Shown piece after piece: positions 17,234 through 26,534 of a stretch of DNA of 52,347 nucleotides. The notes beneath the pieces are model-generated. The model worked only from the letters and a program-made list of their open reading frames with translations. It did no database searches and was not told where the DNA came from. The position numbers were made by a program, and so were the translations under genes. Position 1 is the stretch's first letter, and each line of letters begins with the position of its first letter. Source of the stretch: Sphingomonas beigongshangi (GTDB lineage Bacteria; Pseudomonadota; Alphaproteobacteria; Sphingomonadales; Sphingomonadaceae); the NCBI RefSeq assembly GCF_016820445.1, contig NZ_JADHDT010000012.1:1-52347 (forward strand), given 5' to 3'.

Positions 17234-19519
17234 CTATAGCAACTTGTCGAGCGTGATCGGCAGGTCGCGGACCCGCGTTCCGGTCGCGTTGTACACGGCG
17301 TTGGCGATCGCCGCCCCGACCCCGGTGATACCGATCTCGCCGATGCCGCGGGCACCCATCGGCGCGTGCGGGTCGGGCAGATCGGTCCAGATCACGTCGA
17401 TCTCGGGGACGTCCATATGCACCGGAACGTGATATTCCGCGAGGCTGGGGTTCATCACCCGGCCGGTACGCGCGTCGAACAGCGTCTCCTCGGTCAGCGC
17501 GAGGCCGAGCCCCATGATGATCCCGCCGCGGAACTGGCTCGCCGCCGCTTTGGGATTGAGGATGCGGCCGCAATCGAAACTGCCGAGCAGGCGGCGCACC
17601 CGCACTTCGCCGGTCACGTCGCTGACCGCCACTTCCGCGAATTGCGCGCCGGTCGAATGCATCGAATATTTCAGCATCTCGAGCGGCAGTGGTGCCTTCG
17701 CCTCCGCCTCTACGGCATCCCTGCCCGCGCGTGCCAGGATCGACGCATAGCGCTCGTGGCGCGTCGGATCGCCCGCCTGCGCCAGGCCGCCGTCCACCGC
17801 CACGACATCGGCAAGGCGCAGGCCGGCGAGCGGGCTGTCGTTGCCCGCGATGCGCAGCAGTTCCTTGATCAGCGCCTCGGCGGCCGCCGTTACCGCCGCC
17901 AGCGTTGCCACCGTCTGTTGCGATCCGCCCGCCATCGCGCCCGCTGGCAGCGCGGAATCGCCATATTCGAACGTTACGCTGTCGAGCGGCAGGCCCAGCC
18001 TGTCGGCGGCATGCTGCGCCTGGACCGTCGCGGTGCCCATGCCCATCTCGTGTCCCGCCGTCGACACTGTGGCATGGCCGTGCGCGTCGATGCGGATCCT
18101 TGCCGCATTGCCGGGCATACGCAGATAGGGATAGGTCGCCGTCGCGACGCCCATGCCGATGCGCCACTCGCCCTCGCGCCGGCGGCCGGGCACGGGATCG
18201 CGGCGATCCCACCCGAAGCGCGCCGCGCCGTCGTCGAATGCCTTGGTGAGATGGCGGGAGGAAAACGCATTGCCGCTCGTCGGATCGCGCTCCGGCTCGT
18301 TGCGGCGGCGCAGTTCGATCGGGTCGACCGCCATCGTCTCGGCCAGTTCGTCGATCGCGCATTCCAGCGCGAACGTACCGACCGATTCCCCCGGCGCGCG
18401 CATGAAGGTGTTGGCCAGCATGTCCATCTCGGCGATCGTCTGCTCGAGGCGGAAGCTGCCGGCGGCATAGAGGTGCCGCGCCGGAAAGGTGAACTGCTCC
18501 GGGCAGTTGTTGTGCGCGGTCATCGCCGCGACGCCTTCGTGGATCAGAGCGGTGAATCGCCCCTCCGCATCGGCGCCGATCGCGACGCGCTGCTCGGTCA
18601 GCGTGCGGCCGCCGACGAGGCGGTAGACGCCTTCGCGGCTCAACATGATCCGCACCGGGCGACCCGCCAGCCTTGCCGCCGCGGCGGCAAGGATCTGGTG
18701 CGTCCACAATCCCTTGCCACCGAAACCGCCGCCGACGAACGGCGACAGGACACGCACCTGCTCCGGCTGGATGCCGAACACGCCCGCCATCGTGCCGGCG
18801 GTGCCGTTGAGCATCTGCGTGGCGTCGTGGAGGATCAGCGTATCGCCGTCCCAGGCGACGGTGGCGGCATGGAGCTCGATCGCATTGTGGTTGTGACGCG
18901 GCGTCGTATAGCGCCGGTCGACGCGATGCGGCGCCTTCGCGAGCGCCTTCTCCGCATCGCCGATCGTCACCGCGGCAGGTTCCATCAAGACCGAATCGGG
19001 GCGCTTCGCCTTGCCGCGTGCCACGGAGAAATCGGTGAGTGCGGGCGCGGGGTCATAGGCGACGCGGACCAGCGCCGCGGCATGGTCGGCCTGCTCCTGC
19101 GTCTCCGCGAGCACCAGCGCCACGGCCTCGCCGTTCCAGTGGACGGTCGCATCCTGCATGACGGGCAGGCTGCTGCCCGCGACGCCGCCACCGTCCATCA
19201 TGCCCTTCGGCGCCTTCATGCGCGGCGCGTTGCGATGCGTCATGACCAGCGCGACGCCCGGTGCCTGCTCGGCCGCCGCCGTTTCGATCGACGCGATACG
19301 CCCCTTGGCGATGGTCGAATGGACGAGCGCGGCATAGAGCATGCCGTCGAGCTTCACCTCCGCCGCGAAGCGCGCGGCGCCGCCCACCTTCAGCGCGCCA
19401 TCGATCCGCGACACGGGCTCGCCGACATGGCCGTGCTGGCCGCGCACCGGCTTGGGTCGCGTGCCCGGCAACAGCGCATCGGGAACGTAGCGGAGCGCGG
19501 TGCGCGCGAATTCCATCAT
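17234..19519 (-). CDS. paoC: PaoC-type molybdenum-binding subunit of aldehyde oxidoreductase
   Basis: The 761-residue protein is the large, molybdopterin-cytosine-dinucleotide-binding subunit of a xanthine oxidase family enzyme. After an N-terminal domain of about 120 residues comes the moco-binding region with SPFVGGGFGGKGLWTHQ, then FMRAPGESVGTFALE, AGHEMGMGTATVQAQ and AGGSQQTVA. The catalytic Glu is in GARGIGEIGITGVGAAIANA near the C terminus. Its closest known relative is E. coli PaoC (YagR), which oxidises aromatic aldehydes to acids. The start is ATG at 19519, or GTG at 19525 overlapping the paoB stop. It is third in a paoA-paoB-paoC order on the minus strand. No PaoD-type maturation gene is in the window. 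Confidence 0.92.
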   Translation of the reverse strand: MMEFARTALRYVPDALLPGTRPKPVRGQHGHVGEPVSRIDGALKVGGAARFAAEVKLDGMLYAALVHSTIAKGRIASIETAAAEQAPGVALVMTHRNAPRMKAPKGMMDGGGVAGSSLPVMQDATVHWNGEAVALVLAETQEQADHAAALVRVAYDPAPALTDFSVARGKAKRPDSVLMEPAAVTIGDAEKALAKAPHRVDRRYTTPRHNHNAIELHAATVAWDGDTLILHDATQMLNGTAGTMAGVFGIQPEQVRVLSPFVGGGFGGKGLWTHQILAAAAARLAGRPVRIMLSREGVYRLVGGRTLTEQRVAIGADAEGRFTALIHEGVAAMTAHNNCPEQFTFPARHLYAAGSFRLEQTIAEMDMLANTFMRAPGESVGTFALECAIDELAETMAVDPIELRRRNEPERDPTSGNAFSSRHLTKAFDDGAARFGWDRRDPVPGRRREGEWRIGMGVATATYPYLRMPGNAARIRIDAHGHATVSTAGHEMGMGTATVQAQHAADRLGLPLDSVTFEYGDSALPAGAMAGGSQQTVATLAAVTAAAEALIKELLRIAGNDSPLAGLRLADVVAVDGGLAQAGDPTRHERYASILARAGRDAVEAEAKAPLPLEMLKYSMHSTGAQFAEVAVSDVTGEVRVRRLLGSFDCGRILNPKAAASQFRGGIIMGLGLALTEETLFDARTGRVMNPSLAEYHVPVHMDVPEIDVIWTDLPDPHAPMGARGIGEIGITGVGAAIANAVYNATGTRVRDLPITLDKLL

Positions 19520-19521
19520 CG

Positions 19522-20505
19522 TCACGCAGCCTCTCCCGCCAGTTCGTACAGCACTGCAGCGATCGTGCGCCGCGCCAGTTCGATCTTGAATCCATTGTCG
19601 CGCAGCGGCGCCGCATCGGCGAGTTCCGCCGCCGCGGCTGCAGCGAACGCCGCCTCGTCGGCGAACCGTCCGCGCAGCATCGCCTCGGCTCGGGTCGCGC
19701 GCCACGGCTTGTGCGCCACGCCGCCGAGCGCCAGGCGGACGTCCCGCACGACCCGGTCTTCGCCGACGTCGAGGACGGCCGCCACCGATACGAGCGCGAA
19801 GGCGTAGCTCGCGCGGTCGCGCACCTTGCGATAGGCGGAGCGGCCGACGGGCGGCGCGGGGAGGTGGACCGCGACGATCAGCTCGCCCTGCCGCACGCTC
19901 GTCTCGCGCTCGGGCGTTTCGCCGGGCAGCAGGTGGAGATCGGCAAAGGCGATGCGACGCTCCCCGTCCGGCCCGACGACCGTCACCTCCGCGTCGAGCG
20001 CCGCGAGCGCAATGCACAGATCGGACGGATGGGTGGCGACGCAGGCGCTTGACGCGCCCAGGATCGCGTGGATGCGGTTGAAGCCTTCCCGTGCGTCGCA
20101 GCCGCTGCCGGGCACGCGCTTGTTGCAAGCGGCGGCCTCGTCATAGAAATAGGTGCAGCGGGTGCGCTGGAGCAGGTTGCCGCCGACCGTCGCCATGTTG
20201 CGGATCTGCGCCGAAGCGCCGGCGAGAATCGCACGCGCCACCAAAGGGTAGCGGGTGCGGACGCGGCGGTCGCTGGCGAGTGCCGTGTTGGTGACGCCTG
20301 CGCCGATGACGAGGCCGCCGTCGGCGTCGTCCTCGATTTCCGTCGACACGGCGGTGACGTCGACGAGCGTTCTCGGCCGCTCGATCCCCTCGCGCATCAG
20401 GTCGACGAGGTTGGTGCCGCCGCCGAGATAGCGCGCGTCCGCGCCAGCGCCGGTGCGCAGTGCGCCGGCCGTATCGTCGGCGCGGAAATAGGTGAAGGGG
20501 GTCAT
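19522..20505 (-). CDS. paoB: PaoB-type FAD-binding subunit of aldehyde oxidoreductase
   Basis: The 327-residue protein is the FAD subunit of the same complex. It opens with the CO-dehydrogenase flavoprotein fold (GAGADARYLGGGTNLVDLMREG), carries the FAD contact ATVGGNLLQRTRCTYF, and has a loop with four Cys (C in RTRCTYFYD, AAACNKRV, GSGCDAR and SSACVAT). In E. coli PaoB this loop holds an extra 4Fe-4S cluster not found in most xanthine oxidase relatives. The C-terminal CO_deh_flav domain contains ALGGVAHKPWRATRAE. Its start overlaps the paoA stop by four bases and its stop meets paoC, so the three subunits are translationally coupled. Confidence 0.92.
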   Translation of the reverse strand: MTPFTYFRADDTAGALRTGAGADARYLGGGTNLVDLMREGIERPRTLVDVTAVSTEIEDDADGGLVIGAGVTNTALASDRRVRTRYPLVARAILAGASAQIRNMATVGGNLLQRTRCTYFYDEAAACNKRVPGSGCDAREGFNRIHAILGASSACVATHPSDLCIALAALDAEVTVVGPDGERRIAFADLHLLPGETPERETSVRQGELIVAVHLPAPPVGRSAYRKVRDRASYAFALVSVAAVLDVGEDRVVRDVRLALGGVAHKPWRATRAEAMLRGRFADEAAFAAAAAAELADAAPLRDNGFKIELARRTIAAVLYELAGEAA

Positions 20506-21020
20506 GCCGACACCGCCGGCCGGTCGGCGCCATAGGTCGCGGCGATGGCGGCGACGATGCCGTTATGCGCGCCGCAGCGACACAGATTGCCGCTCATCCG
20601 CTCGCGCAATTCGTCATGCGTCAGCGACAGCGTGTCGGCGGCCAGGACGTCGGTGACGTAGCTCGGCACGCCCCGCGCCAGTTCGTCGGCCATGCCGACG
20701 GCGGAGCAGAGCTGGCCCGGCGTGCAATAGCCGCACTGGAAGCCGTCGTGCTCGATGAAGGCGGCCTGCAACGGATGCAGCGTGTCACCATCGGCCAGCC
20801 CCTCGACCGTGGTGATCGAGCGACCCTGATATTGTACCGCGAGCGCGAGGCAGCTGTTGATCCGAACGCCGTCGACCAGGACCGTGCAGGCCCCGCACGC
20901 GCCCTGGTTACAGCCCTTCTTCGTGCCCGGCAGGTCGAGATGCTCGCGCAGCAGGTCGAGCAGGGAGGTTCGGATATCGACTTCTGCCGACACCGGTTTG
21001 CCGTTGACCGTAAGATCCAT
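20502..21020 (-). CDS. paoA: PaoA-type [2Fe-2S] subunit of aldehyde oxidoreductase
   Basis: The 172-residue protein has a plant-type [2Fe-2S] domain (KKGCNQGACGACTVL with a fourth Cys in INSCLALA) and a C-terminal four-helix [2Fe-2S] domain (GFQCGYCTPGQLCS and MSGNLCRCGAHNGI). I start it at the ATG at 21020, preceded by GGGGGTGG; a TTG five codons upstream is also possible. Either way there is no twin-arginine leader, whereas E. coli PaoA carries one and is periplasmic, so this enzyme is probably cytosolic. It heads the operon. Confidence 0.92.
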   Translation of the reverse strand: MDLTVNGKPVSAEVDIRTSLLDLLREHLDLPGTKKGCNQGACGACTVLVDGVRINSCLALAVQYQGRSITTVEGLADGDTLHPLQAAFIEHDGFQCGYCTPGQLCSAVGMADELARGVPSYVTDVLAADTLSLTHDELRERMSGNLCRCGAHNGIVAAIAATYGADRPAVSA

Positions 21021-21106
21021 AACCACCCCCAACACGGCCAGATCGCCGCACCTCGCGGCGCAACGCGTCGGGAGCGAAAAGGTTCAGCCGCCAAGGCCCG
21101 CCGCCC

Positions 21107-22345
21107 TCATGTCTCCGGCAGCAGCGCTTTCAACGGCACCGTCGGATCGGCGAGCTGCTCCGGATCGGGCCTCGCTCCCGCTTCCACGAGCTTGCGTCCC
21201 TGGACATAGTCCTTCGTCATGTTGACGCAGTCGAGCGCGATGACGCGTCCTTGCTTGAGATAGACGACGGAAAAGCTGCGCGTCGCGGGATCGCCGCGCA
21301 GGATCGCCTCGTCATGCCCAGCGGACAAGCCCACGGTCTGCAGCTTCAGGTCGAATTGATTGGACCAGAACCACGGCGTCGCGCGATAGGTGCCGGGCTG
21401 CCCGACGATCGCCTTGGCGACGAGGGTCGCCTGATCGTTGGCGTTCTGAACCGACTCGACGCGCAGCAGCGCACCATCGGCAAAGGCATTGGCGTGCAGC
21501 GCGCAGTCGCCGATCGCATAGACGTCGGGCAGCGTCGTCCGGCATCCCGAATCGACCAGTACACCGTTCCCGCCCTCCGCACCGGCCGCGATCAGCGGTT
21601 CGACGGAGGGTTCGATACCGATGCCGACGACCGCCATGTCCGCCGGGAGCGTCTCGCCGGTGGCGAGGCGCACGCCGGTGATGCGATCGTCGCCGTTCAG
21701 GCAGTCGACCGCGACACCGAGCCGCACGTCGACGCCCTCGGCGCGATGCGCGGCCTCGTAGAAGCGCGACAGCGCTTCGCCCGCCACCCGTGCCAGCACG
21801 CGATCCTGCGCCTCGAGCAACACGACGGACTTGCCCTTCCGCGTCAGCGCGGCGGCGGCCTCCAGGCCGATATAGCCGCCGCCGATCACCACCACGCGCG
21901 AAACCTCCGGCAGCTCGTCAATCATCCGGTCGACATCGGCACGCGTACGGACGGTGTGGACGCCGACAAGATCGTGGCCGACGCAGGCGAGCCGGCGCGG
22001 GCTGCCGCCCGCCGCCCAGATCAGGCGTCCATAGCCGATCCGTTCGCCCGTGTCGGTCGTGACCCGATGCGCCGCCGCATCGATCGCCGTCACGCTGCGA
22101 CCGAGCATCAGCGTGACCTCCCGTTCCTGCCAGAAAGCGAGGGGGCGTATCAGCATCCGTTCGAAGGGACGCTCGCCCGCCAGGTAATCCTTCGACAGGG
22201 GCGGGCGTTCATAGGGCGGATCGGGTTCGGCCCCGATCAGCGCGATCGAACCGCCGAAGCCGTTCTGACGCAGCGCGATCGCCGCCTGCGCGCCGCCATG
22301 CCCGCCCCCCACGATCACGACATCGAACATCTGCGTTTCGTCCAT
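21107..22345 (-). CDS. ferredoxin-reductase-like FAD oxidoreductase
   Basis: The 412-residue flavoprotein has an N-terminal FAD Rossmann motif ([17 protein letters not shown]), the second FAD motif near [10 protein letters not shown], and an NAD(P)H Rossmann motif ([18 protein letters not shown]). The third FAD segment is [13 protein letters not shown], and a reductase C-terminal domain follows. This is the rubredoxin/putidaredoxin reductase type (ThcD, CamA), which passes electrons from NAD(P)H to small iron-sulfur proteins feeding oxygenases. No oxygenase or ferredoxin gene lies nearby. It ends 87 bases upstream of paoA on the same strand, so it may be co-transcribed and act with that complex. 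It starts at MDETQ. Confidence 0.88.
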   Translation of the reverse strand: MDETQMFDVVIVGGGHGGAQAAIALRQNGFGGSIALIGAEPDPPYERPPLSKDYLAGERPFERMLIRPLAFWQEREVTLMLGRSVTAIDAAAHRVTTDTGERIGYGRLIWAAGGSPRRLACVGHDLVGVHTVRTRADVDRMIDELPEVSRVVVIGGGYIGLEAAAALTRKGKSVVLLEAQDRVLARVAGEALSRFYEAAHRAEGVDVRLGVAVDCLNGDDRITGVRLATGETLPADMAVVGIGIEPSVEPLIAAGAEGGNGVLVDSGCRTTLPDVYAIGDCALHANAFADGALLRVESVQNANDQATLVAKAIVGQPGTYRATPWFWSNQFDLKLQTVGLSAGHDEAILRGDPATRSFSVVYLKQGRVIALDCVNMTKDYVQGRKLVEAGARPDPEQLADPTVPLKALLPET

Positions 22346-22477
22346 GGCGAACCGTTAGCGCGCGGTGCCCGCGGGCGGAAGCGGCCGCCGCGCCCGTCCT
22401 GCTGCGGCATGCTTCCCTGTCGGCACCGTTTCGGCGACGGTCGCGTTCATGCCGCGATTCGTAGCGAAAGGCCTGCC

Positions 22478-23347
22478 ATGCAAGACGACACCTATACGCC
22501 CCCTGAAATATGGACCTGGGACAAGGAAAGCGGCGGCCGTTTCGCCAGCATCAATCGACCGATCGCGGGCCCGACGCACGACACGGCGCTTCCCGTCGGG
22601 CGTCACCCGCTGCAGCTCTATTCCCTGGGAACGCCGAACGGCGTCAAGGTGACCATATTGCTCGAGGAACTGCTGGAAGCCGGCCATGCGGGCGCCGACT
22701 ATGACGCCTGGCTGATCCGCATCGGCGAGGGGGACCAGTTCGGCAGCGGCTTCGTTGCGGCCAATCCCAATTCCAAGATCCCCGCGCTGGTCGACCACAG
22801 CGGCACCCAGCCCGTCCGCGTCTTCGAGTCGGGCGCGATCCTTGTCTACCTGGCCGAAAAGTTCGGCGCCTTTCTGCCGCAAGAGGGGGCGGCACGGGCG
22901 GAATGTCTGTCCTGGCTATTCTGGCAGATGGGCAGCGCGCCGTTCCTCGGCGGCGGTTTCGGGCATTTCTATGCCTATGCGCCCGAGAAGTTCGAATATC
23001 CGATCAACCGCTACGCCATGGAAACCAAGCGGCAGCTCGACGTGCTCGACCGCATTCTCGCGGATCGCGCGTTCGTGGCGGGACCGGACTATACGATCGC
23101 CGACATGGCGATCTGGCCCTGGTACGGCCAACTCGCGCTGGGCGATCTCTACGGCGCCGGCACGTTCCTGCAGGTCGACGGCTATCGCAACCTGCAACGC
23201 TGGACACGTGAGCTGGCGCAGCGTCCCGCGGTCCGGCGGGGACGCATGGTCAATCGCGTGACAGGCGACCCGGCCAGCCAGCTCCATGAGCGCCACGATG
23301 CGACGGACTTCGATACGCGCACGCAGGACAAGCTGGCTTCCGCATAG
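22478..23347 (+). CDS. yghU: glutathione-dependent disulfide-bond oxidoreductase (YghU/YfcG type)
   Basis: The 289-residue GST-like protein has the YghU/YfcG signature. There is an N-terminal extension with IWTWDKESGGRFASINRP, then a thioredoxin domain starting PLQLYSLGTPNGVKVTILL, where Thr-Pro-Asn replaces the usual GST catalytic residues. It then has ANPNSKIPALVD, ESGAILVYLAEK and a helical domain with YTIADMAIWPWYG. YghU binds two glutathiones and reduces disulfides. It is divergent from the flavoprotein at 22345 and ends before a strong hairpin. I chose the ATG at 22478 because the extension matches the family. Confidence 0.92.
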   Translation: MQDDTYTPPEIWTWDKESGGRFASINRPIAGPTHDTALPVGRHPLQLYSLGTPNGVKVTILLEELLEAGHAGADYDAWLIRIGEGDQFGSGFVAANPNSKIPALVDHSGTQPVRVFESGAILVYLAEKFGAFLPQEGAARAECLSWLFWQMGSAPFLGGGFGHFYAYAPEKFEYPINRYAMETKRQLDVLDRILADRAFVAGPDYTIADMAIWPWYGQLALGDLYGAGTFLQVDGYRNLQRWTRELAQRPAVRRGRMVNRVTGDPASQLHERHDATDFDTRTQDKLASA

Positions 23348-23372
23348 TCAGGGTAGAGTCAGGCAGGAACAG

Positions 23373-23400
23373 GGCGGGCGACGCAGGAACGTCGCCCGCC
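23373..23400. terminator. perfect 11-bp hairpin between converging genes
   Basis: GGCGGGCGACG (23373-23383), loop CAGGAA, CGTCGCCCGCC (23390-23400). It lies 25 bases after the yghU stop and about 100 before the end of the converging outer-membrane protein gene. No T-run follows on either strand, but the stem is very stable, so a bidirectional terminator role is likely. Confidence 0.65.
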
Positions 23401-23498
23401 AGGGTCGGGCGCTTTGGGGGGCTGGTCCGCCCGACCGTGCCTTTCCCGCCGGCCAGCGGATGGGAAAGGCTGGGGAAGAGGGCTGCGGTGTCCGCGAA

Positions 23499-24350
23499 CT
23501 AGAACCGGAACGCCGCGGTGGCGCGCATGCTGTGCCAGCGGAAGATATTGTCCGACCGAGCAATGTCCGTGCCCGTCGTGTTCGGGGTCAGCACGAACGG
23601 ATTGGTCGCCGCCGCGCTGCCCTGCGTCACGCGGACGCGGAACTGGTCGTCATTGTAGCGATGGTACATATATTCGAGGCCGATCGAGAAGTGCCGGCCG
23701 ATCTTCTGCTCGATGCCGCCGCCGGCCAGGAAGCCGAAGCGCGTGTCGTCGCCGCGCAGGGCGAAGGCGTTCGCGGTATTGGTGGTCGAGAAGGTATGGT
23801 TGATCTTGGCATAGCCCGCGCCGGTCGTGCCGTAAAACAACGTGGTGCCGAAGGCGAGACCGGCGCGACCGCGCACCGACGCCTCGTAATCCACGTCGCG
23901 CGTCAGCACGTAATTGGCGGGCGTCGTCGAGAAACCGCTGGTGCTGTCGGTGATCTCGGACTTGCCGAACTCTCCGACGAAGCCGACGACGACGTGGCCG
24001 CGCTGGGTGTCGGCGCCGATCCGACCGTAATAGGCCCAGCCGTCCTTGTCGTTGCGACAGCCACCCGCCTGCGGCGTCGCGCCGCGAGCCGCACCGTTGC
24101 AAAAGCCCGGCGAGAAGGCGTTGGTATTGCCGGAGGTGACCACGGTGTCGCCGAACCGGCCATCGAGGTTGCGGTCGAACAGCAGCCGCGCGCCGACCGG
24201 ATTGGGCTGGACGTCATAGCCGCCCGCCGCGCCGACATAGACGCCGCTGAACGGCTGCGGATCGGAATCCATGTCCTGCGCCGCCGCTGGGGCGGCGAGG
24301 ACGCCGGTGAGAACGAGGGCCGGCGCGAGGCCGAGAAGGATGGTGCGCAT
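23499..24350 (-). CDS. outer-membrane beta-barrel protein
   Basis: The 283-residue protein has a Sec signal peptide (about residues 1-24, cleavage after APAAAQ) followed by alternating strands, ending in an aromatic residue (ATAAFRF) as required for BAM recognition. It fits the small Opa/OmpA-like barrel class (about 8 strands): YVGAAGGYDVQ, WAYYGRIGADTQ, RGRAGLAFGTTLFYGTTGAGY, HFSIGLEYMYHRY. Two Cys residues (in GFCNG and GGCRND) could form a loop disulfide. It is the third gene of a minus-strand operon with the two ferritin-like proteins, 38 bases after the second, and has its own AGGGAG site. The ligand is unknown. Confidence 0.8.
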   Translation of the reverse strand: MRTILLGLAPALVLTGVLAAPAAAQDMDSDPQPFSGVYVGAAGGYDVQPNPVGARLLFDRNLDGRFGDTVVTSGNTNAFSPGFCNGAARGATPQAGGCRNDKDGWAYYGRIGADTQRGHVVVGFVGEFGKSEITDSTSGFSTTPANYVLTRDVDYEASVRGRAGLAFGTTLFYGTTGAGYAKINHTFSTTNTANAFALRGDDTRFGFLAGGGIEQKIGRHFSIGLEYMYHRYNDDQFRVRVTQGSAAATNPFVLTPNTTGTDIARSDNIFRWHSMRATAAFRF

Positions 24351-24388
24351 GTCGTATCTCCCTGTAGACAGCGTCGAGAAGACGCGGA

Positions 24389-25378
24389 TCAGACGCCCGA
24401 GCTGGTCCGCACGGTGCCGTTGACGCCGGACGGGAAGAACCCGCCGCTCGTCGTCGCCGAGGCGCTGAGATAGACGATGTTCAGCACCTGTCCCGGCGTG
24501 CGGCTGAAGGCGATCCCGTTCGCATCCGCGGGCACGATGTTCGACACGGTGCTGTCGCTGCCGACGATGCCCTGGTCGAGGTCCGTCGTGCCGTCCAGGC
24601 TGTCGCGCGCGTCGGAGATCTGTCCCGCCGCCGTCCGCAGGCTCGGGGTCTGCAGACCCCTGGCGTAGAGCACGGTGCGGATCAGGCCGGCGTGATAGGC
24701 CTCGGCGGCATGGATGCCCGCGGCCGCCTCGACATAGGTCTTGTTGTTGATCGAGGCGATCGAGCCCTTGTACGCCGTCACGCCGACATCCTCGAAGATG
24801 AAGGCGCCGAGCAGGAAGTTCTCGGGCGACGCATAGGGATCGAACGTACCCGTCGAGCTCACCACGCCGGCGGCGCGCGCGGCGGCGGTGAAGGCGCCGC
24901 TCGCGCCGCCGTCGATGTTGATCGCGGGCATCGCCACCGCCGAACTGCCCAGGGCAGTGCGGAGGAACGCCACGTGCGCCGCCTCGTCCGCGGCGATCTC
25001 CCGCGCATATTGGGTGACCAGCGTGTCGCCGTTGAACGAGACCTGGCGGCCACCGGTCACGGTGCCCTGCGTGCCCGTCCCGCCCAGCAGCGAAGCGGGC
25101 AGGCCGACGCCGTTTGCCGCATAGGAATAGAATTGCGCTTCGAGATATTCGAGGTTGAGCGCGAAGTTCAGCACGTCCGCATCGGTGGGCGCGGGCGTCG
25201 GCGTCGGAAAGGGCGTCGGCGCATAGTCGTTGTTGTGGTCGTCCTTACACCCGGTCAGCAGGCCCGCGACGCCGGCGGTCGCGGCGGCGGCACCGGCGGT
25301 GCGGAGGAAGGCGCGGCGGTCGTGGCGGCGGCGCTCTGCGGCGGCCAGCACTTCGTTCAGAATGTCCTTGGTGTGCAT
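24389..25378 (-). CDS. Tat-exported ferritin-like domain protein
   Basis: The 329-residue protein starts with a twin-arginine leader (RRAFLRTAGAAAATAG) that ends in GLLTGC, so it is probably a Tat-exported lipoprotein. The mature part contains a Ferritin_2-type four-helix bundle of the desiccation-related group: [18 protein letters not shown] in helix 1, IAADEAAHVAFLRTALG in helix 2, [14 protein letters not shown] in helix 3, IHAAEAYHAGLIRTVLY in helix 4. The Glu and His residues at matching positions could hold a di-iron site. It ends in GGFFPSGVNGTVRTSSGV, a motif shared with the paralogue just upstream. Its role is unknown; homologues are often next to ECF sigma and fasciclin genes, as here. 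Confidence 0.85.
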   Translation of the reverse strand: MHTKDILNEVLAAAERRRHDRRAFLRTAGAAAATAGVAGLLTGCKDDHNNDYAPTPFPTPTPAPTDADVLNFALNLEYLEAQFYSYAANGVGLPASLLGGTGTQGTVTGGRQVSFNGDTLVTQYAREIAADEAAHVAFLRTALGSSAVAMPAINIDGGASGAFTAAARAAGVVSSTGTFDPYASPENFLLGAFIFEDVGVTAYKGSIASINNKTYVEAAAGIHAAEAYHAGLIRTVLYARGLQTPSLRTAAGQISDARDSLDGTTDLDQGIVGSDSTVSNIVPADANGIAFSRTPGQVLNIVYLSASATTSGGFFPSGVNGTVRTSSGV

Positions 25379-25408
25379 CGTCAGTCTCCCTGAAAGGTGC
25401 CGGCCGGC

Positions 25409-26365
25409 TCAGGCCTGGGCCGTGCTGCTGCGGATGTTGCCGTTCACACCGGCGGGGAAGAAGCCGCCCATCGTGACGGCGGACTTGGTCAGGTAGACGA
25501 TGTTGAGCACCGCGCCCGTCGACCGGCTGTAGGCGAGACCGTTAGTGTCGACCGGCACGATGTTCGACGCGGTATTGCCGTTGATCGTCACCGGGGAAAT
25601 GCCCTGGTCGTCGTCGCTCGGGCCGTCCAGGCTGTCGCGTGCATCGGAGATCGCGTCTGCCGCCGTGCGCAGCGTCGGGGTCGCGATGCCCTTGGCGTAG
25701 AGCACCGTGCGCACGATCGCGGCGTGATAGGCCTCGACCGCCAGGATGCCGGCCGCGGCCTCGAGGAAGGTCTTGTTGCTGATCAGCGGCGAAGCGCCCT
25801 TATAGGCGGTGACGCCGACATCCTCGAAGATATACGAGGCGAGCAGGAAGTTGTTGTCGTTCAGATAGGGGTCGAACGACTGTCCGGCGCCGACAAGGCC
25901 GGCAGCACGTGCGGCGGTGCTGAACGCGCCGTTGGGCGAAGTGCCGACGTCGATCGCCGGCTGCGCCACGGCGGCGGATCCGAGCGCGTTGCGCAGGAAG
26001 GCGACGTGCGCGATCTCGTCCTGCGCGATCTCCTTCGCATAGGCGGCGACGAGCGGATCGGAGAAGGTGACCTGTCGTCCGCCCGTCGCGGCGCCGGCCG
26101 TCCCCGTTCCGCTGACCAGCGAGCTGCTGATCGGCGTGTTGAAGGCGGCATAGGAATAGAAATTGGCCTCGAGATATTCGAGGTTGAGCGCGAAGTTGAG
26201 GACATCCGCGTCGGTCGGGGCGGTTTGCGCCGCCGCGCTGTCGGCATAGGCGAACGCCCCGCCCACCGCCGCCGCGCCCAGCACCATCCGGAACAACTCG
26301 CGCCGTTCGTTGCGGCGGGTGACCCGCGCGTCGAGTGCTTCGATAAACTGCTCGCTTTGGGTCAT
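25409..26365 (-). CDS. exported ferritin-like domain protein, paralogue of the next gene
   Basis: The 318-residue protein is a close paralogue of the protein at 24389-25378, with the same bundle ([66 protein letters not shown]) and the same C-terminal end ([17 protein letters not shown]). Its leader ([20 protein letters not shown], then a cut after ADSAAAQ) resembles a Tat signal but lacks the lipobox Cys, so this one should be soluble in the periplasm. It starts at 26365 with AAGGGAG upstream. It heads the operon and is divergent from the ECF sigma gene, 169 bases apart, so the sigma factor may drive it. Confidence 0.85.
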   Translation of the reverse strand: MTQSEQFIEALDARVTRRNERRELFRMVLGAAAVGGAFAYADSAAAQTAPTDADVLNFALNLEYLEANFYSYAAFNTPISSSLVSGTGTAGAATGGRQVTFSDPLVAAYAKEIAQDEIAHVAFLRNALGSAAVAQPAIDVGTSPNGAFSTAARAAGLVGAGQSFDPYLNDNNFLLASYIFEDVGVTAYKGASPLISNKTFLEAAAGILAVEAYHAAIVRTVLYAKGIATPTLRTAADAISDARDSLDGPSDDDQGISPVTINGNTASNIVPVDTNGLAYSRSTGAVLNIVYLTKSAVTMGGFFPAGVNGNIRSSTAQA

Positions 26366-26534
26366 CCCGATTTCTCCCTTGATGCGCCAGGTTGGGTTCG
26401 GACCTGCCGGGCGGGCCTTTGTGCGCCGCTCAGGCAAGGTACGCGCGAGACGCGCGGATGGACGCAGACTGCGCGAAATAAATATCGGAGATCAGCTTCT
26501 TGTTCGTTCGGCTTTGTCCGGTTAGCCATTCGCC

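Noticed and set aside
17366..19807. An 813-codon open frame on the plus strand
   Set aside because: It is the antisense shadow of paoC and paoB, whose frames carry full molybdenum and FAD motifs. The antisense product is Arg/His/Asp-rich without any domain.
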